A stretch of 64,000 nucleotides of DNA from Dichomitus squalens LYAD-421 SS1 (Eukaryota; Basidiomycota; Agaricomycetes; Polyporales; Polyporaceae): positions 190,332 through 254,331 of the forward strand of contig NW_006766916.1 of assembly GCF_000275845.1 (NCBI RefSeq), read 5' to 3'. The position numbers and the translations under genes were made by a program. Under the pieces are notes generated by a model. It ran no database searches and was not told the DNA's origin. It was given only the letters and a program-made list of their open reading frames with translations. Below, in pieces: positions 48,901 to 61,029 of this stretch (its first letter is position 1; every line of letters starts with the position of its first letter).

Positions 48901-49771
48901 GATCTCGCCTCCGCGCGCCCAGACCCGGGTGCCGCACCTGCTTCTTCCGCCAGCCCTGCGCGCGCGCGGGTGCAGACAGGGCGGAGGACGACGAGCACGG
49001 AGTGTTTGCATAGTCCGCGCGCGAAGCCGGGCATTAGACTCACGCCCGGCCTTACCTCCCTCGGGCGCCTCCCGCGGCCTCTCCCCGGCGCCAGGGCTGC
49101 GGCACTTGGGAACATCATGCCTTCCAGGAATCGGGGAGCCTTCGAATTCCACTGGACGGATCTACTTGACGGTCTGGGTGTCCCACGATGACGTGAGGTG
49201 TGCCGATTATCGAATTCGTCCCGCGACTCTGGTTTCAGCGGGAGCTGTGAACATGCCACCCCCCGGCGCTACAGGCCACGCTGCCACTGCGAGTGTCCTG
49301 CGTGGGCCACTATGGTGACGAGTGCCTGGCGCGGCGCGCCTGGCGACCTCCGGGACCGGCGAAAAGCTGACGTCTGACAGTGCGCATACGCAGAGAAGAT
49401 GTTTGATCACTGGGTATATCATTGCCTGGAAAGACATGCTAAGCATAGACAGCAGTAACGGGTAGTAACCGAGATGTCTGTAATGCAACGAGAGCGCATA
49501 GCGATAGTACAACTACAAGAAAGCGTGGACAACAACAACCGGGGCGAATAAATAGCGCAAAACCTATACTGGCTAGATATACAGTGGGGGGGTCGGTGCA
49601 ATTCTATGAGCAAATAATGTATGGCCGAGACGGTGACGACGACGACGGCGGCCACGCGACAGTCCGACGACGGGGGTGCTGTTATGTGCGCGCAAGCCAA
49701 ATGCAGAGGGAGTCCGATCCAATGCCAATGCTGAAACTCGAGACACCAGCCCACGACAGCAGGCTCAGAAC
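45934..49771. other. 3.8 kb without a recognised gene
   Basis: Lies upstream of the TPR39 gene and downstream of the TEA-factor gene. The first 500 bases are the likely TPR39 promoter. The 48.0-49.2 kb part is very GC-rich, with a run of 14 C at 48684-48697, and gives long chance frames on several strands at once, none with a motif, splice signals or frame-specific composition. It may hold a long 3' UTR or non-coding RNA, but nothing can be shown. Confidence 0.45.
48684..48697 (+). repeat. Poly-C tract (14 C)
   Basis: An uninterrupted run of 14 C in a GC-rich non-coding stretch; the length may be uncertain in the assembly. Confidence 0.9.
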
Positions 49772-51472
49772 TCAGAACGCGGAGTGGTACCCTCGCGACT
49801 GGTGCTGCGGCGCCACCGGGGGCATGCCATACGCCCCACCCGCGCTGGCGTACCCGGACGGCGCAAGCTGCGAAGCAGAAGCCTGGCTGCTGCTGCTCCC
49901 CGCCGACACGGTGGGGTGGGGCAGGGGTAGGGGAAGCTGCTGACTGTGGTGTTGGCCCTGGCCGTGCGTGTACGCCCAGGCCGGCTGGGTCGCCGAGGTC
50001 CACTCGACCGGGCTCAGCGGCTGCGAGCAGAAGCCGGGGATCGAGTACGACGGCGAGCTGTCGCGGTCGCTGGGGTACGGCGAGTCGGAGCTCGTGCTGA
50101 GCGCGTGGGCGGTCGCGGGTGGGAGCATCTCGTCGCTCTCGTAATCCACCTGTGGCGCGGGCAGAAGGAAGAAGAGGGGGGGAGGCGCGGGTCAGCGTGG
50201 GTCGCACAGGCGCGGACATGGAAGAGAGGCTCGCCGGGATCACAGGAGACAGGGCGGCAGGGGGACAGGGATAAGGGGCGGGGCGTGGGGATCCCGGCGA
50301 ATAGAAAATAATGCGCACCTCGAGATCGTCGTCGGCAAGCGCGAAGGGCGACAGCGGCGGTGCGCTCGTCGTGTTGAAGTGGTAGTGGATCATCATCACT
50401 GGGATCGGCTTCTGCGTCGGGTTGGCCGGCTGCTTGGTGATCTCCTGGACGATGATGTACGGCGACAGGTCTGGAGACAGAAACAAGTCAGGGAAGCGTC
50501 CTGCCACGAGACGTGGAGGAATGAAGGGCGTACCGGCACAGGTGCAGAGAGTATCCCAGTAGCCGGGTGCGAGCGTTGCGCAGTGTAGGTAGGAGCTCGT
50601 GCCGAACCCGTCCGTCATGCGCATCTTCATCGCCTTAGGTTGGTCGATGTGCATGACCGTCGAGCCGCAATAAACGGTGAAACTCGACCACAAGGTCATC
50701 GGGGCTGGAGACGTGAACGTCACAGTTGGGTCGATGGCCCGGAGAGGCCGGGGCTCGCCCCAAGAGTACGCCGAGCTTGAGAGGATGTTGACCTCTGTTT
50801 GGCGCGACGTCTGGCCGTACGTCTCGGTCCAGGCGGCGGAAGGCGTAGGGACGCTGATGTACACGTGGATGACTTGATTCATGGGAGGAAGCATGCCTCC
50901 GTTCCCGTTGAAGTAGACGTCGGCCATCCCCATGTCTTGCGGCGGCTCGCTCGGCCTGGTGGGATGCATCATCTCATAATGGCGATCGGAAATCGCCTTC
51001 ATGACTACGGGAAGAGAAGTCAGATTCTCGATCAACTGGCGTACAGACAGATACCGGGGGGGGCAGATGCTGGCATCCACAATCCCCGTCTATCAATCGC
51101 GATACTCACTTGTTTTGCCCGCACTGGTGTCTCTCAGCTGCTGGATGCGGCTGCCGACTTGTTTGGCCGTCCGGATCTCGCCGGTTTTCTTGAGAATGTA
51201 CTCCGCGATGAACTTGTTGCGATTTGGGAAGCGTGTCAAGCCTCGGGGGGACTTGGACTCGGCGGGCGTATACTTTTCGAGACCTGCAAATAGCTTAGTT
51301 ACAGAGATTAGAGAAAGGGCGAGAAGGGGGGCAGACCTTCCATAAGTGCCCGTTCAAGGTGCGGAGGCCAAACGACCTCATTCTTGTCCTTCGACATACG
51401 GTAGCATTTGCGACCAGCGAGGATGGTCTGAAAGTTCTTGGTGGGGTTTGCGGGGGCGGTCTCGAAAGACAT
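49772..51472 (-). CDS. TEA/ATTS-domain transcription factor
   Basis: Starts MSFETAPANPTKNFQTIL. The TEA DNA-binding domain follows across several short exons: GRKCYRMSKDKNEVVWPPHL, ERALMEGLEKYTP, GLTRFPNRNKFIAEYILKKT, GEIRTAKQVGSRIQQLRDTS, with the three helices and the conserved recognition helix VGSRIQQLR. The middle region has beta-rich blocks (VIHVYISVPTPSAAWTETYG, TVTFTSPAPMTLWSSFTVYC, PYIIVQEITKQPANPTQKPI) matching the C-terminal protein-interaction part of fungal TEA factors. After an intron of about 180 bases the last exon encodes VDYESDEMLPPATAHALSTS and a Ser/Gln/Pro-rich tail ending QHQSRGYHSAF. TEC1 and AbaA of ascomycetes are in this family and control filamentous growth or conidiation. 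A developmental role here is inferred. Confidence 0.9.
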
Positions 51473-53504
51473 GCTGGAAGAGAGTAGAGCCGAAGGTTAT
51501 ATGGTAGTGAGAGGGACTCCTGGGGAGGAGGAGATCGGGGAGGGTTATCGAAGGGGAGAACTGAGTGGTGAAGCGAAGGGAGACTGCCTCGCGACATTTG
51601 AAGAGATTGTGGGCGCTCATGACCTTGGGCCGGTTTGTAGAAACCCTGTACGGCACTGTGGACCATATCGATGTACCAATCCACTTGCGGAAACGGAGTC
51701 TCCCAAGTGCTGAGACCCGCACTGTCGGAGATAGCCCTCACGTCAAGGGAACTCAATCACTTTCCTCGGAATAGCTCGAGCGGCAGAGCAGACGCAACGC
51801 AAGCACCGCATGACAAGCGTGGTATGCAAAGAAATGAAAGAATCTGGCGCATGCAAAGAATTACGCTGAGAGGACCGTGATCCGTGGGCCGGCGGAGGGG
51901 TGGACGTTTGCGGCAGGGCTGGAAGGGGCATGACGTTACGTCTGGGAATTTGCCGGGTTGCTGTGAAGTCGGGCTGGGGGTGCGGGCGAAAACAATGGAA
52001 TTCGGAGGCCTGTGAGCGAGCGAAGAACACGCCATGCCAGACGCCTTCTTCGAATGCGCGCGGGAGCGATGGGGAGCTAAGAAGGATTACGCAGCCCTGC
52101 CACCCTGGGCTATGGCGCTTCCCCTCCTCCTGCCAGGCCACGTTCGCGGAGGCGTCTCAGCTTTCGGTCCAAGTCACGCTTCGAACAGCTACAGCCCATC
52201 TACCCACGCCTCGACTTCGTACACACTCCTCCCATGGAAATCAACGACAAGTCCGACGAATGAAACTTCCTCGACCGCATCATGATCGTTTCTTCTCGCT
52301 TTCCTCTAGAACATGTTTCGCCAGTCAAGCTTCAATTGCTGATAGGGAGCACGACGACAATGAGTGACAAAACACAGTTCTCCACTCACCTGCACTCCAC
52401 GGTCCCAATGCGATGGCTCCACAGCGACGCTTCCCGGCACCCATCTACGTTCTGACCCGTTGGATCTCGGAGTACACAGCGCTGTCGCTCTCGCTACCGT
52501 CGTCTGCTGCTAACATTAATGGACCCTGCCAGCGAGGAGGATCGTCCGTCATAGCAGGGCTCGGCGAATCGAACGCAGCGCGCAGGTGCGGCGTCCGCGT
52601 ACCCGACCTGCCACTTCTGCCATGCGCTTCTCGCCGTAAGGTGCAATATCTGCGTCGCTCCGGACGGGCGAGCACGAGGATGTCGGGAGCTAACGAGCTG
52701 CGCCTCACCGGCAATTTTCGCCAGCGGTAGTCCAGCCCAACGAATTCGGGTCCGGAATAGGCAGGTACAAGTGCCCGGGAAGCGGGCGCTCTGACGTCCA
52801 ATTGATTTTTTGTGTCGATCAAGCTGTGCCGGTGCGAGGACCACTGGCGATGACCACAGCTCCAGGATTCGCGGACAATCCCAACCTCCTGCTTACGGTC
52901 GCCCTGACGCGCTTCTCCACGCGAGTCGGCGCCGCGCCCCTCACGCATAGGATGTGGACAGAAATCGCGCTACGCCTCGCGAAATCTTCGCTGCGGTGAC
53001 ATACGACCAACATGGCGATGTGCAAACGCGTATTCACTTCACGGAGGTGGTGTGCCTACGACTATACGATGAACGCAAAATGTCCAGAAAGGTAATATAC
53101 GAGCAAGACGTGTCCGATGTAAAGCGATGTGTGCAAGTCTATAGAGAAAGTAGTATGTCCATGGTCTAAGGAATTGTGATGGGTGGGTGCTCTATTGCGT
53201 ATGCGAGGCTGCTGACCGAACTCTATCTACGGTAGACAATCGTCCGAGCGTCCGTGTCGTCTACGCACAGTCCTGTACGAATCGTCATCAAGCCAAATCA
53301 TGAACCTTGAAAAATTGCGCACAGCCAGTGCCGCGGGGAAGGCACACCGCGGGCCTGCTCAATCAATCAGCTGCGAGCACGCCCAGGGACACGGTGCGCC
53401 CACTCCCCCGCCGAAGCTCAGCTCTATCCGCACACGCGGGACTAGAAGGAGTGAAGGAGAAGGAGAGGCCAAGGCACGTCCGAGAGCGTAGGAACGACCG
53501 GAAA
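51473..53504. other. 2 kb upstream of the TEA-factor gene, no gene seen
   Basis: No coding frame with splice support or motif. The position makes it the TEA-factor promoter and the 3' flank of the carrier gene. Long intergenic regulatory regions are usual for developmental transcription factor genes. Confidence 0.45.
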
Positions 53505-55487
53505 TTAAACGCGTCCATGAGCTTCTTTGTGGTAACCGCTTCCGGAGGAACCCCGGTCCGAAGCCGTCTGCGAGCTCATCTTGCGATCGACCGAGTCCTG
53601 GATGACTTCCTCTGGCTTCGCCATGAAGATCTTGCCCTTGACGAAGGCCCATGCGGTGAGGAAGAAGAGAATCAGCCAGACCGCGCACATGAGGATGGTC
53701 ATGACGAGGTGCCAGGTGTGGAAGCCCCGCAGCTCGAAGATGTCCCCGAGGACGCGGATAGTGGAGATCCAGCCGACTGCATGACAGCGTCGGTTAGGAG
53801 ATAGATTGGGATAGAATCACGGGCATGCTCGCACCATTAGGGAACGTCAGCGCCCAGCCTACATAGGATGTATATGATCAACATACGACATTCCCAGGGA
53901 GCGCGCAATGAGATCGTGTCACTCACATCCTAAGATCTCATGAAGGTGCTTGTGGAGCTTGAACCAGTAAGGCAAGAGACCGAAGAGGAACAGAAACACG
54001 GCAAGCCCGAAGAGCATGAGGCCTGACATAACGGACGCCGAGTACCAGATCTCGCCAGCACTCGCACTCACGAGACCATGCAACGGCAAACTACAGCGGG
54101 CGTCAAGCGTACGCGCAAAGGCCGGTATCGGCAATTCTTAGCACTCGCCAAATATGGTGATATGCGGACTGAAGACGTACATCTCCATTGCCTTCGCACC
54201 GAGCTTGATGAGCGCAAGTGCGGTGAAGCCCGGGGGCCCAACAGCCACAAAAGCACCGTTTGCTTGGTGTCCGTCCAGGAACCCCGTCTAGAGCGGGAGC
54301 GAGCCGTGTTACGGAACTGATCGGACGCAGCAACTAAATCACTCACGGTCATGATCCTATTTGTAATTCGCAGACGTCATCAGAACAGGCTTCTCTCTAT
54401 GGGCAGCGCGCTCCGGGGCAAGTAACTCACCGGATAATATAGATGCAGAGGTAGAAGAAGGTCATGAAGAACCCGAGGCCTGAATAAGAGTACCGCTTAG
54501 CTATGCGCTCCGAGGACTTCGAGTGGTGAGCCAACGAACCTTGAAAGACGTATCCTGTGAGGAGGACGCCGATGGCGCGCTGGTCGTTCGATGGTATGAC
54601 ATCTAGCACATTGAATGCGACCACACCGACAAGCATCTATTCGTCCTGCTATTCAGTACGCAGTCCGGTTCCACACGGAGCGATTGCGCCTTACCATTGG
54701 GAAAACCTAGTACCGTACGAGGGCACGGCGTGGCCACTTAGTCGCTGCCGTACTACGAGGTGATAAGCAGCACATACCAGGAATGCCCAGGCAGGAGTGA
54801 AAGTGGTAAGGTCGTGCGGCTTGTTGAACCATATCATCAGCATCGGAAAACAGACGATGCAGGCAAACGCCACGTAGACCCTATAAAACCAGAGGTGAGA
54901 TAGTATCGCGTGTTCCTTCGTCGATGAAGTGCGAAATACCAGAAGAGGGCGTAGATGAAATCCGGATGCACATGGCCGGTCGGAACGGCGTATTTGACGG
55001 TTCCAATGAGGATAGTGGCGAACGAAAGCACTACGAGAGGCACGAAGATGCCCTTCACGGGGTCTTTGATGAGACGGAGTGCCTGCCTGGGATACACTAC
55101 GCCGCAAGGGTCAACAGAGGCACCCCATGTAATGCGCGGAGAGCCACTCACAAGCAAGCTGGATTGCCAGAGTCGTGATGTTCAGGAGGAAGAGAGCCAT
55201 ATTCAAGAAGTAGAAGACCGTCTCGACATGGGTCAAGGTGCTCGAGTGCTCCTTCAGCCCGGACAAAGTGACGTACACCGCTCCGGTACCCATACCAATG
55301 GGAAACTACAGCGCTGTCAGATCAGGTGGAGGACAGACCGTATGGGACAACTTACCGCTTGCCAGCTCCAGCCATGGATACGACGCGCCAAGGAACTGAC
55401 CTTGGGTGGTTGCTCCTCAGCTATAGGTGAGAGTGGTTGGCCGGCCCGAGTGGGAAGCACGACATCATGACTTTGGTAGAAGTTCAT
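53505..55487 (-). CDS. Mae1/TehA-type (SLAC1 family) membrane carrier
   Basis: A multi-exon minus-strand gene starting MNFYQSHDVVLPTRAGQPLS, with a short cytosolic head ending ARRIHGWSWQA. About ten hydrophobic segments follow: FPIGMGTGAVYVTLSGLKE, FYFLNMALFLLNITTLAIQ, IFVPLVVLSFATILIGTVKY, VAFACIVCFPMLMIWFN, MLVGVVAFNVLDVIP, LGFFMTFFYLCIYIIR, then FVAVGPPGFTALALIKLGAK (the family's GPPxFT motif), VMSGLMLFGLAVFLFLFGLL and MTILMCAVWLILFFLTAWAF. It ends with a Ser/Gly-rich cytosolic tail. The tellurite-resistance/dicarboxylate (TDT) family includes fission yeast malate permease Mae1 and sulfite pump Ssu1, so a C4-dicarboxylate, sulfite or anion substrate is plausible but not fixed by sequence. 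Confidence 0.85.
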
Positions 55488-57056
55488 AGTAATCGAGCCA
55501 AAAGCAGGACAGATGGTAGTGCGCTGAACAGTCAACAGGAGGGGGAGAGAGCAGGCAGGACCGACACCCAATTATACGGAACAAAAACAAAATGACCGTG
55601 TAAAGACGGGGACGCAGACCGTGCCGCGGCAGGGCTGGACGAGGGAGGGTGGAGAAAGAACACGATACGACGAGCACCAGGCAGGGGCAGAGACGCTCAG
55701 CGTGCTCGACGGGCAGGCTGCTTCTCGTTCGTCCTAAGTATATAAACTTCACTAAACGAAGCCACGCAGGCAGTCGGCTAGGCCATACGCGACAATGGTT
55801 GAGCTCGCGGGGTCGAAAGGCGAAGGCAAGCGGCGGTGCGGTCTCGTGCCAAGAGCTAGACGGGCCAATGATGGGCTCGAGCCAAGGAAGAGCTGTTAGC
55901 TGTGAAAGCCTCGGACGAAACGTTTTGGCCAAGGTGCTATTACCTGGTGGAGCCCGCTACGCCCCAAGAACTTCTTTTGAACGTGGCAGTCATCATTTGC
56001 GTCTCCCGTCGACCATAGCCCGCAGCGATGGGTTCATGGCCGTCGTGACGAATCTATGGCCATGGCACACTCATCTTAGGTGTGCATGCAGGCGTGGGAT
56101 GTTGGCAGGATGGTGTCTGTTGTGGACGAGGCCGTGGACGAAGGCTTGGCTGGGCAGGCCGAGGTGAAACAAATAAGCACAGGCAGATCCTCCGCGATCA
56201 TTACCATGTTGGGAGTGGCGGTGCGCCGCTTGCCTTACGTCGCCAGCTCCTTTGGACCTATCTCGATGGCTTCGCCTGAGCATTAAGCAATATGTTGACA
56301 CCAAGCCCTTCTTTACTGCGGACGAGCAGACTGGGCTCCTGTTCTCGAAACAAGAGGCGGAGGTTAGTTAACTGCGCCTTGACAATGGCTCTTCTACGCC
56401 AAGAAGGAAGCGTTGTCGCTACGCGTCTTGCGAAACACAGACCGCAAAAGCACCCGAGACACCACTCAGTAGCCAATCACGACATGCGTTGGACTCTCGG
56501 TCAAATCAAACGCGTCCAAGGTATTTGGCGGGGTCTGCTCATTGGTCTTCGGAGCACTGCGGCCTGTTCGTGAGACTTAGCATCGCTCGGTTTTCATCTT
56601 GGCTGCGCCCCACGGATATAGCACGACACCCAAATTATGCGAATTGCACGCCAGGTGGGCCGAACAGTCTGCATCGAGCAGTCATGGCACAGCACCGCCG
56701 TGGACGCCGCAGTACTGACAGACGAGGTAATACACGACGTCAACCGGCACATCTTGTGCCGCCGTGAACGACGATATTGAGTATTACATGAGTTTCGCTC
56801 GCCGAGAGCGGCGTGATATCATGTCAACATACCGAGGTGGGAAACCAGAATCGCATCGGCCTAGATGAAACAGGAGAATATTGGAGATGATAGAATACGG
56901 CGCGGAAAGTCAGACAAGGTGGCGCAGCGTCATGGCTGAGGCATGGAATGAAGTGTAGTCAAAGAAGGAGACGCGATGAACGCAAGGCATAGCCACGATT
57001 GTCACCACCGAACGAAGCAGCCGCACGACTGGACCTGATGCAAGGCACTTGTTTAA
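55488..57056. other. Intergenic region, no gene seen
   Basis: About 1.57 kb upstream of the carrier gene and downstream of the RBR ligase. Frames here are short or lack motifs. It holds the carrier promoter. Confidence 0.45.
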
Positions 57057-60000
57057 TTATCTTCGTGCACGAGCGCGGGCGGGTCTTCGCGCACGCGCAC
57101 GAATAGGGGCTGCGACCGGAAGTGGGGGTAGAGCAGGGGCGAGAACAGGGCCGGGTTGAGGATGCGCCGGACCCGCTTGAGGTTGATTGTGGTTGATGTG
57201 CAGCTGGAAGTTGAATACAGGCCCTGCTGCCTGAACCAGCCTGGGAAGGAACGCCTGCTGGAGTCGCTGCTGCTGCTGTTGTTGCTGTTGCACAAGCTCT
57301 ATGGCCGCCTGGGCAGCCGCATGAGCACGAGCGACTCGCATCTGAACACCTGCAAATCCCTGGTGAACGTGGGCTTGTGCTACTCCCTGAGGATGCGGAG
57401 GCAAATGAGGATGCGCTGGAGCGCCGACACGGGCAGGTCCGGGAGCCGGAGGTGGAGGTGGAGGTGGTAATTCGACATGAAGATCTTTTTCGTCGATTTC
57501 GGGATGCGCACGTCTGTATTCCTCGAGCGCTCTCTTGGCAGCAGCAGCCACCTTCGCAAATCGTAACCGTCAGTCTCTATGCCAAACGCGATACAACGGC
57601 TAAACGGACGCACCTCGTCGCTATGGCGTCCTTCCACCCCTGAGGCGTCCCAGAGGGCGCACTTGTTCGGGTTAGCTTTCTGCGAATATGGAGGTTGCTG
57701 GAGGTTTTCATTTCCGTGTCACTGTAGCGCTCGACATGACTTGATTTGGCTAGGACTCGCCTGGTTGAAGTGATCATAACCTTGTATGATTTTGCGGCAG
57801 ATGTAGCATGACAAGGTGCCACAGTTTGGGCAAGTCATCTTATTGCACTGCCAAAAATGCCATAGATGGCTATTAGTTTCCGACGCGAAGTGCAACGCCG
57901 CCGCACGTACCCCCATTTCCTTGATGAACGCTGAACACGCGCCGCATGGCGAGGGGCAACCACAGATACACAGTTCGTTTCCGTGAAAGACACTTTACCT
58001 GACTGCGACAGACACGCACCTTTCTGGCACTTGGGGCAGTTACGCATTAGCGCGTGAGCTAAGGGTGGAGCCGAACACAGCTTTCAGCCACAAGAAATTG
58101 GGTGCACGGAGATGGGTGGAGCACACGCACTCATGGCTTCCTCGATCGCGTGTCGTGCGTCAAGCTTCTTGTCATCTTCGGCTTCTGGAAAGGCACAATC
58201 CCCGGTAGACGGACAAGTCCCGTTAGCGAAACGCACCGCCCGATGCCAAAAGTCCAAACCACCACGACCCACCTTTGCAACTTTTGGGCAGATGGTCCTG
58301 TCGCCCGATGGCAAGCGGAGAAAGATACCGTCAGCATCGATGACAGACTTCCGTTCACAGAATAACATAACAAAGATCAAGAACTGGCCCGTAGGACGTC
58401 GGGCATCGCGTATGTGGACATGAGGCGGGGACGCCCGAACAACAGGGAGAGAAGGCGGCCTACGGCTCAAACAAGGAACAAGGATCGCGTACACCCCGAG
58501 ATCAGGAAGCCCGCGCCACGAAACGCGCGCCCACACCCACGCGTGACAGCGAAAGGGAGAAAGAATGGGAGGAGCAGTAGACACGAGGCACGGTAGTCCA
58601 TACCCAATCAGATGTGAGAAGAAAGTAGGGCAGGAGGATGTCGAGTGGCTAGCCGATGGCAGATGGGGCAGGACACGCACCAGCTTCTTGCACTTCCTGC
58701 ACGTCACGGCTCCGCAGCCCTCGTTCTCGCACCGGAAGAGCCGTTCCTCGTCGTTCTCAATCACGACCTTGTACTCGCAAAACGGGCACTCCTCGAGCCC
58801 CTCCAGGCCGGCGGCCTCGATCTCCTTCCGTTGCTTGACACGCTCGTAGAGCTCGAGGAGCTTTGGGGTGAGAAACCGACGGAGCTCGGACTCTGGGAAC
58901 GCGAGCTTGCACCCGGACTGGTCCATGCAGACAATCCGCGCGTCGTGCTCGCCGAGTTTCGTCTCCGCGTACGTCAACATGCACGATGTGCAGAACAGGT
59001 GTGCCTCCGGACATTGAATCATTTTGTCCTAAACGTCCATTACACCGCGAGACAGCATGGGAAGCAGCCCTATGAGAACGATATACGGAGACTACCGCGC
59101 AAAGACCACTCACGAAAGGATACTCGCAAAAACAGCACCCGCACTCGATCCCACCCTCCTCCTTCAACCTCGCCTCCTCTTCCGCCTCGGCGACGCGCCG
59201 AGCCTCCTCCTCTTCCAGCCTCTCCCTCACCCACTGCATCTCCAGATCCAGCTCGTCGTCGTGTTTCTGCACGCGTTTACCCTTGCCCTTGTTCCGCGGG
59301 CGCATCATCGGTTTATATGGGAGTGGCACGCGGCGCTGCTGCGCTAGCAGCTCGAGATACGTCGGGGCGTAGAGCATACTGTGCGCGTTGAAGACGGCGC
59401 GGATGTGTGCGGAGGGTATATAGACGAACTCGCTGTCGAGTGCTTCCTGCGGTGGTTGCCCCCACAAATCAATCACGAGCTTGTATCGTGTCGGACGGGA
59501 GACGCGACTTACGAGAGCGAGAGCGACATAGTGCTGACCTCCTTCCCTCCTCCGCGTCTTGTCGCCGTAGTCGACCTTCGGCTTCACAGCACGGTCCTGC
59601 GGCTCCCCCTCCCCTTCCCTCTTCCGCTTACCCTTTCCCTTGGCATCTGCCTTTGGGTAGTCCGGGTTCTCGAAAAGGTTATGCAAGACAGTCTCAACGA
59701 CCCGGTCCTTGTGATTCGGGTAGTACTGCTCGATCAGCGAGAAGACGTGCGCGGGCAGCGCGTCAGGGATGATCTCGAGCACCTGCGCAACGTACACGTC
59801 GAACGCGGGCTCTTCGTCTTGTTCTGGGACGACTATAGGCTCTGGAGCTTGAGGTGGGGGACTGTTTCGGAGAGCCTGAGGGGCAGGAGCTGGCGGAAGT
59901 GGAGCCGGCTCCAGCGGAGGAGCCCGAGGAGGTTCTAGCATAGCCGGCTGTCCGAACCCAAAGTCGATCTCGTCATCGAACGCGTCCGGGAGGAACAGCG

Positions 60001-60397
60001 GATTTTCCAAAGCAAAAGGGACTGGTAGCCGAACGATAGGCGGCGTAGGGACCCGAGCCGGGGCTGGGGCGGGTAGAGGTTCGTGCAGGATAGGGGCCAC
60101 GAGCCCGTCCCTCTTAGCCTGCGACCGCCCTGCACGAACCGAGGGTGCCCGCGATGGCCCGGCACGACGCGCAGCCTGGCTGCGCGACGGTCCAGCGCGG
60201 GCGTTGTCGTCCTCGGAGTCCGTGAGCTCGATGACGTCCCCGAGGGGAATCGCGCGCTTGACGGTCTTCGGGCGAGGCTTGGGGTTCACCTTCGCCTTTG
60301 CCTTCGCTTTGGCGGTGGACGCGCGCGTGTTCCTGCTGGGCCCGTCGCGCACCGGGGAGTTGTCCCGGGAGTCGACGTCGATCACGACACGGTCCAT
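57057..60397 (-). CDS. RNF216-like RBR (RING-IBR-RING) E3 ubiquitin ligase
   Basis: Starts MDRVVIDVDSRDNSPVRDGP. A basic, disordered head with VIELTDSEDDNARAGPS (a SUMO-interacting-like VIELTDSED) leads to Pro-rich sequence and a CUE/UBA-like helix region (AQVLEIIPDALPAHVFSLIE, then RVVETVLHNLFENPDYP). RING1 is IECGCCFCEYPFDKMIQCPE then HLFCTSCMLTYAETKLGE. The IBR follows: EECPFCEYKVVIENDEERLF then CENEGCGAVTCRKCKKL. RING2 is assembled by introns: ALMRNCPKCQK, KEMG joined to CNKMTCPNCGTLSCYICRKI, where the first Cys of this block is the expected catalytic Cys of RBR ligases. The tail is Ala/Pro-rich with a polyglutamine run and Arg-Ala repeats. The order and spacing fit RNF216/TRIAD3 relatives. 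It probably builds ubiquitin chains through a Cys-thioester step. Confidence 0.9.
57265..57291 (-). repeat. CAG/CAA repeat encoding polyglutamine in the RBR ligase
   Basis: CTG/TTG triplets on the plus strand encode a run of eight Gln on the minus strand (LVQQQQQQQQRLQQ), in the low-complexity tail. Confidence 0.85.
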
Positions 60398-61029
60398 GAC
60401 TGCTGGTTAGGCATGTTAGCACATATCGCCTTGGGCACACGACGGCACGGAACGAGAGAATAGATGGGAGGTGTTGTCCACAAGAAGACGAGAGGCAAAT
60501 ATGCGACTGCTGCACCGACAGGGTCTTACAGCATATCCGCTATACCTAGCAGTTTATAATCCGCCAGTCAACTCAGGAGGATGTGTATGCCGAAGCGGAT
60601 GCCAGCGGTCCGAGCAGCAACACCACAGTCTATGCGCCCAGCAAAATTCAACCCACTCATGTTGCGCCGTTCCACTGATGAATATGAAGGCGGGGGGCCT
60701 TGGCCTGATGTCTGATTGCACTTCCCGCTCCAAGAGATATGGGAGTACGACCAACGCAGAGGTCAAATGCCGCTCTACAGCTCGAGAGCAAGGGCACCTC
60801 CGAGTATGTTGGCCCCACTCGGAGCGCATCGGTGTTCACTTCGTCATGAAGATGTGCTCAGCGCATGACCCAGCCCGTACCGTGATTGACGTGCAGCCGA
60901 ACTCAGAAGTATTTGTGGAGCGTCCCGAAGGGACGGCGGGCCGAAGCAAGCTCTTTTTGCTAGAAGACGGCGTGAACGTCAGCAGACTTGGGGCCCTCGC
61001 CAAAGCCGACGAATACACGTCTGTCAGGA
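60398..61029. other. Upstream of the RBR ligase; open frame of uncertain status
   Basis: Holds the RBR promoter. A plus-strand frame from the ATG at 60501 stays open to a stop at 61160 inside segment A (RTVIDVQPNSEVFVERPEGT, DGVNVSRLGALAKADEYTSV), and the antisense is open as well. The left copy of segment A shares the final 45 codons and the stop. I cannot show that it is a gene. Confidence 0.3.

Noticed and set aside
48256..49259. Long GC-rich open frames on the minus strand (134-268 codons)
   Set aside because: Several frames on both strands are open at once because of base composition; they lack motifs, splice sites and frame-specific codon use.
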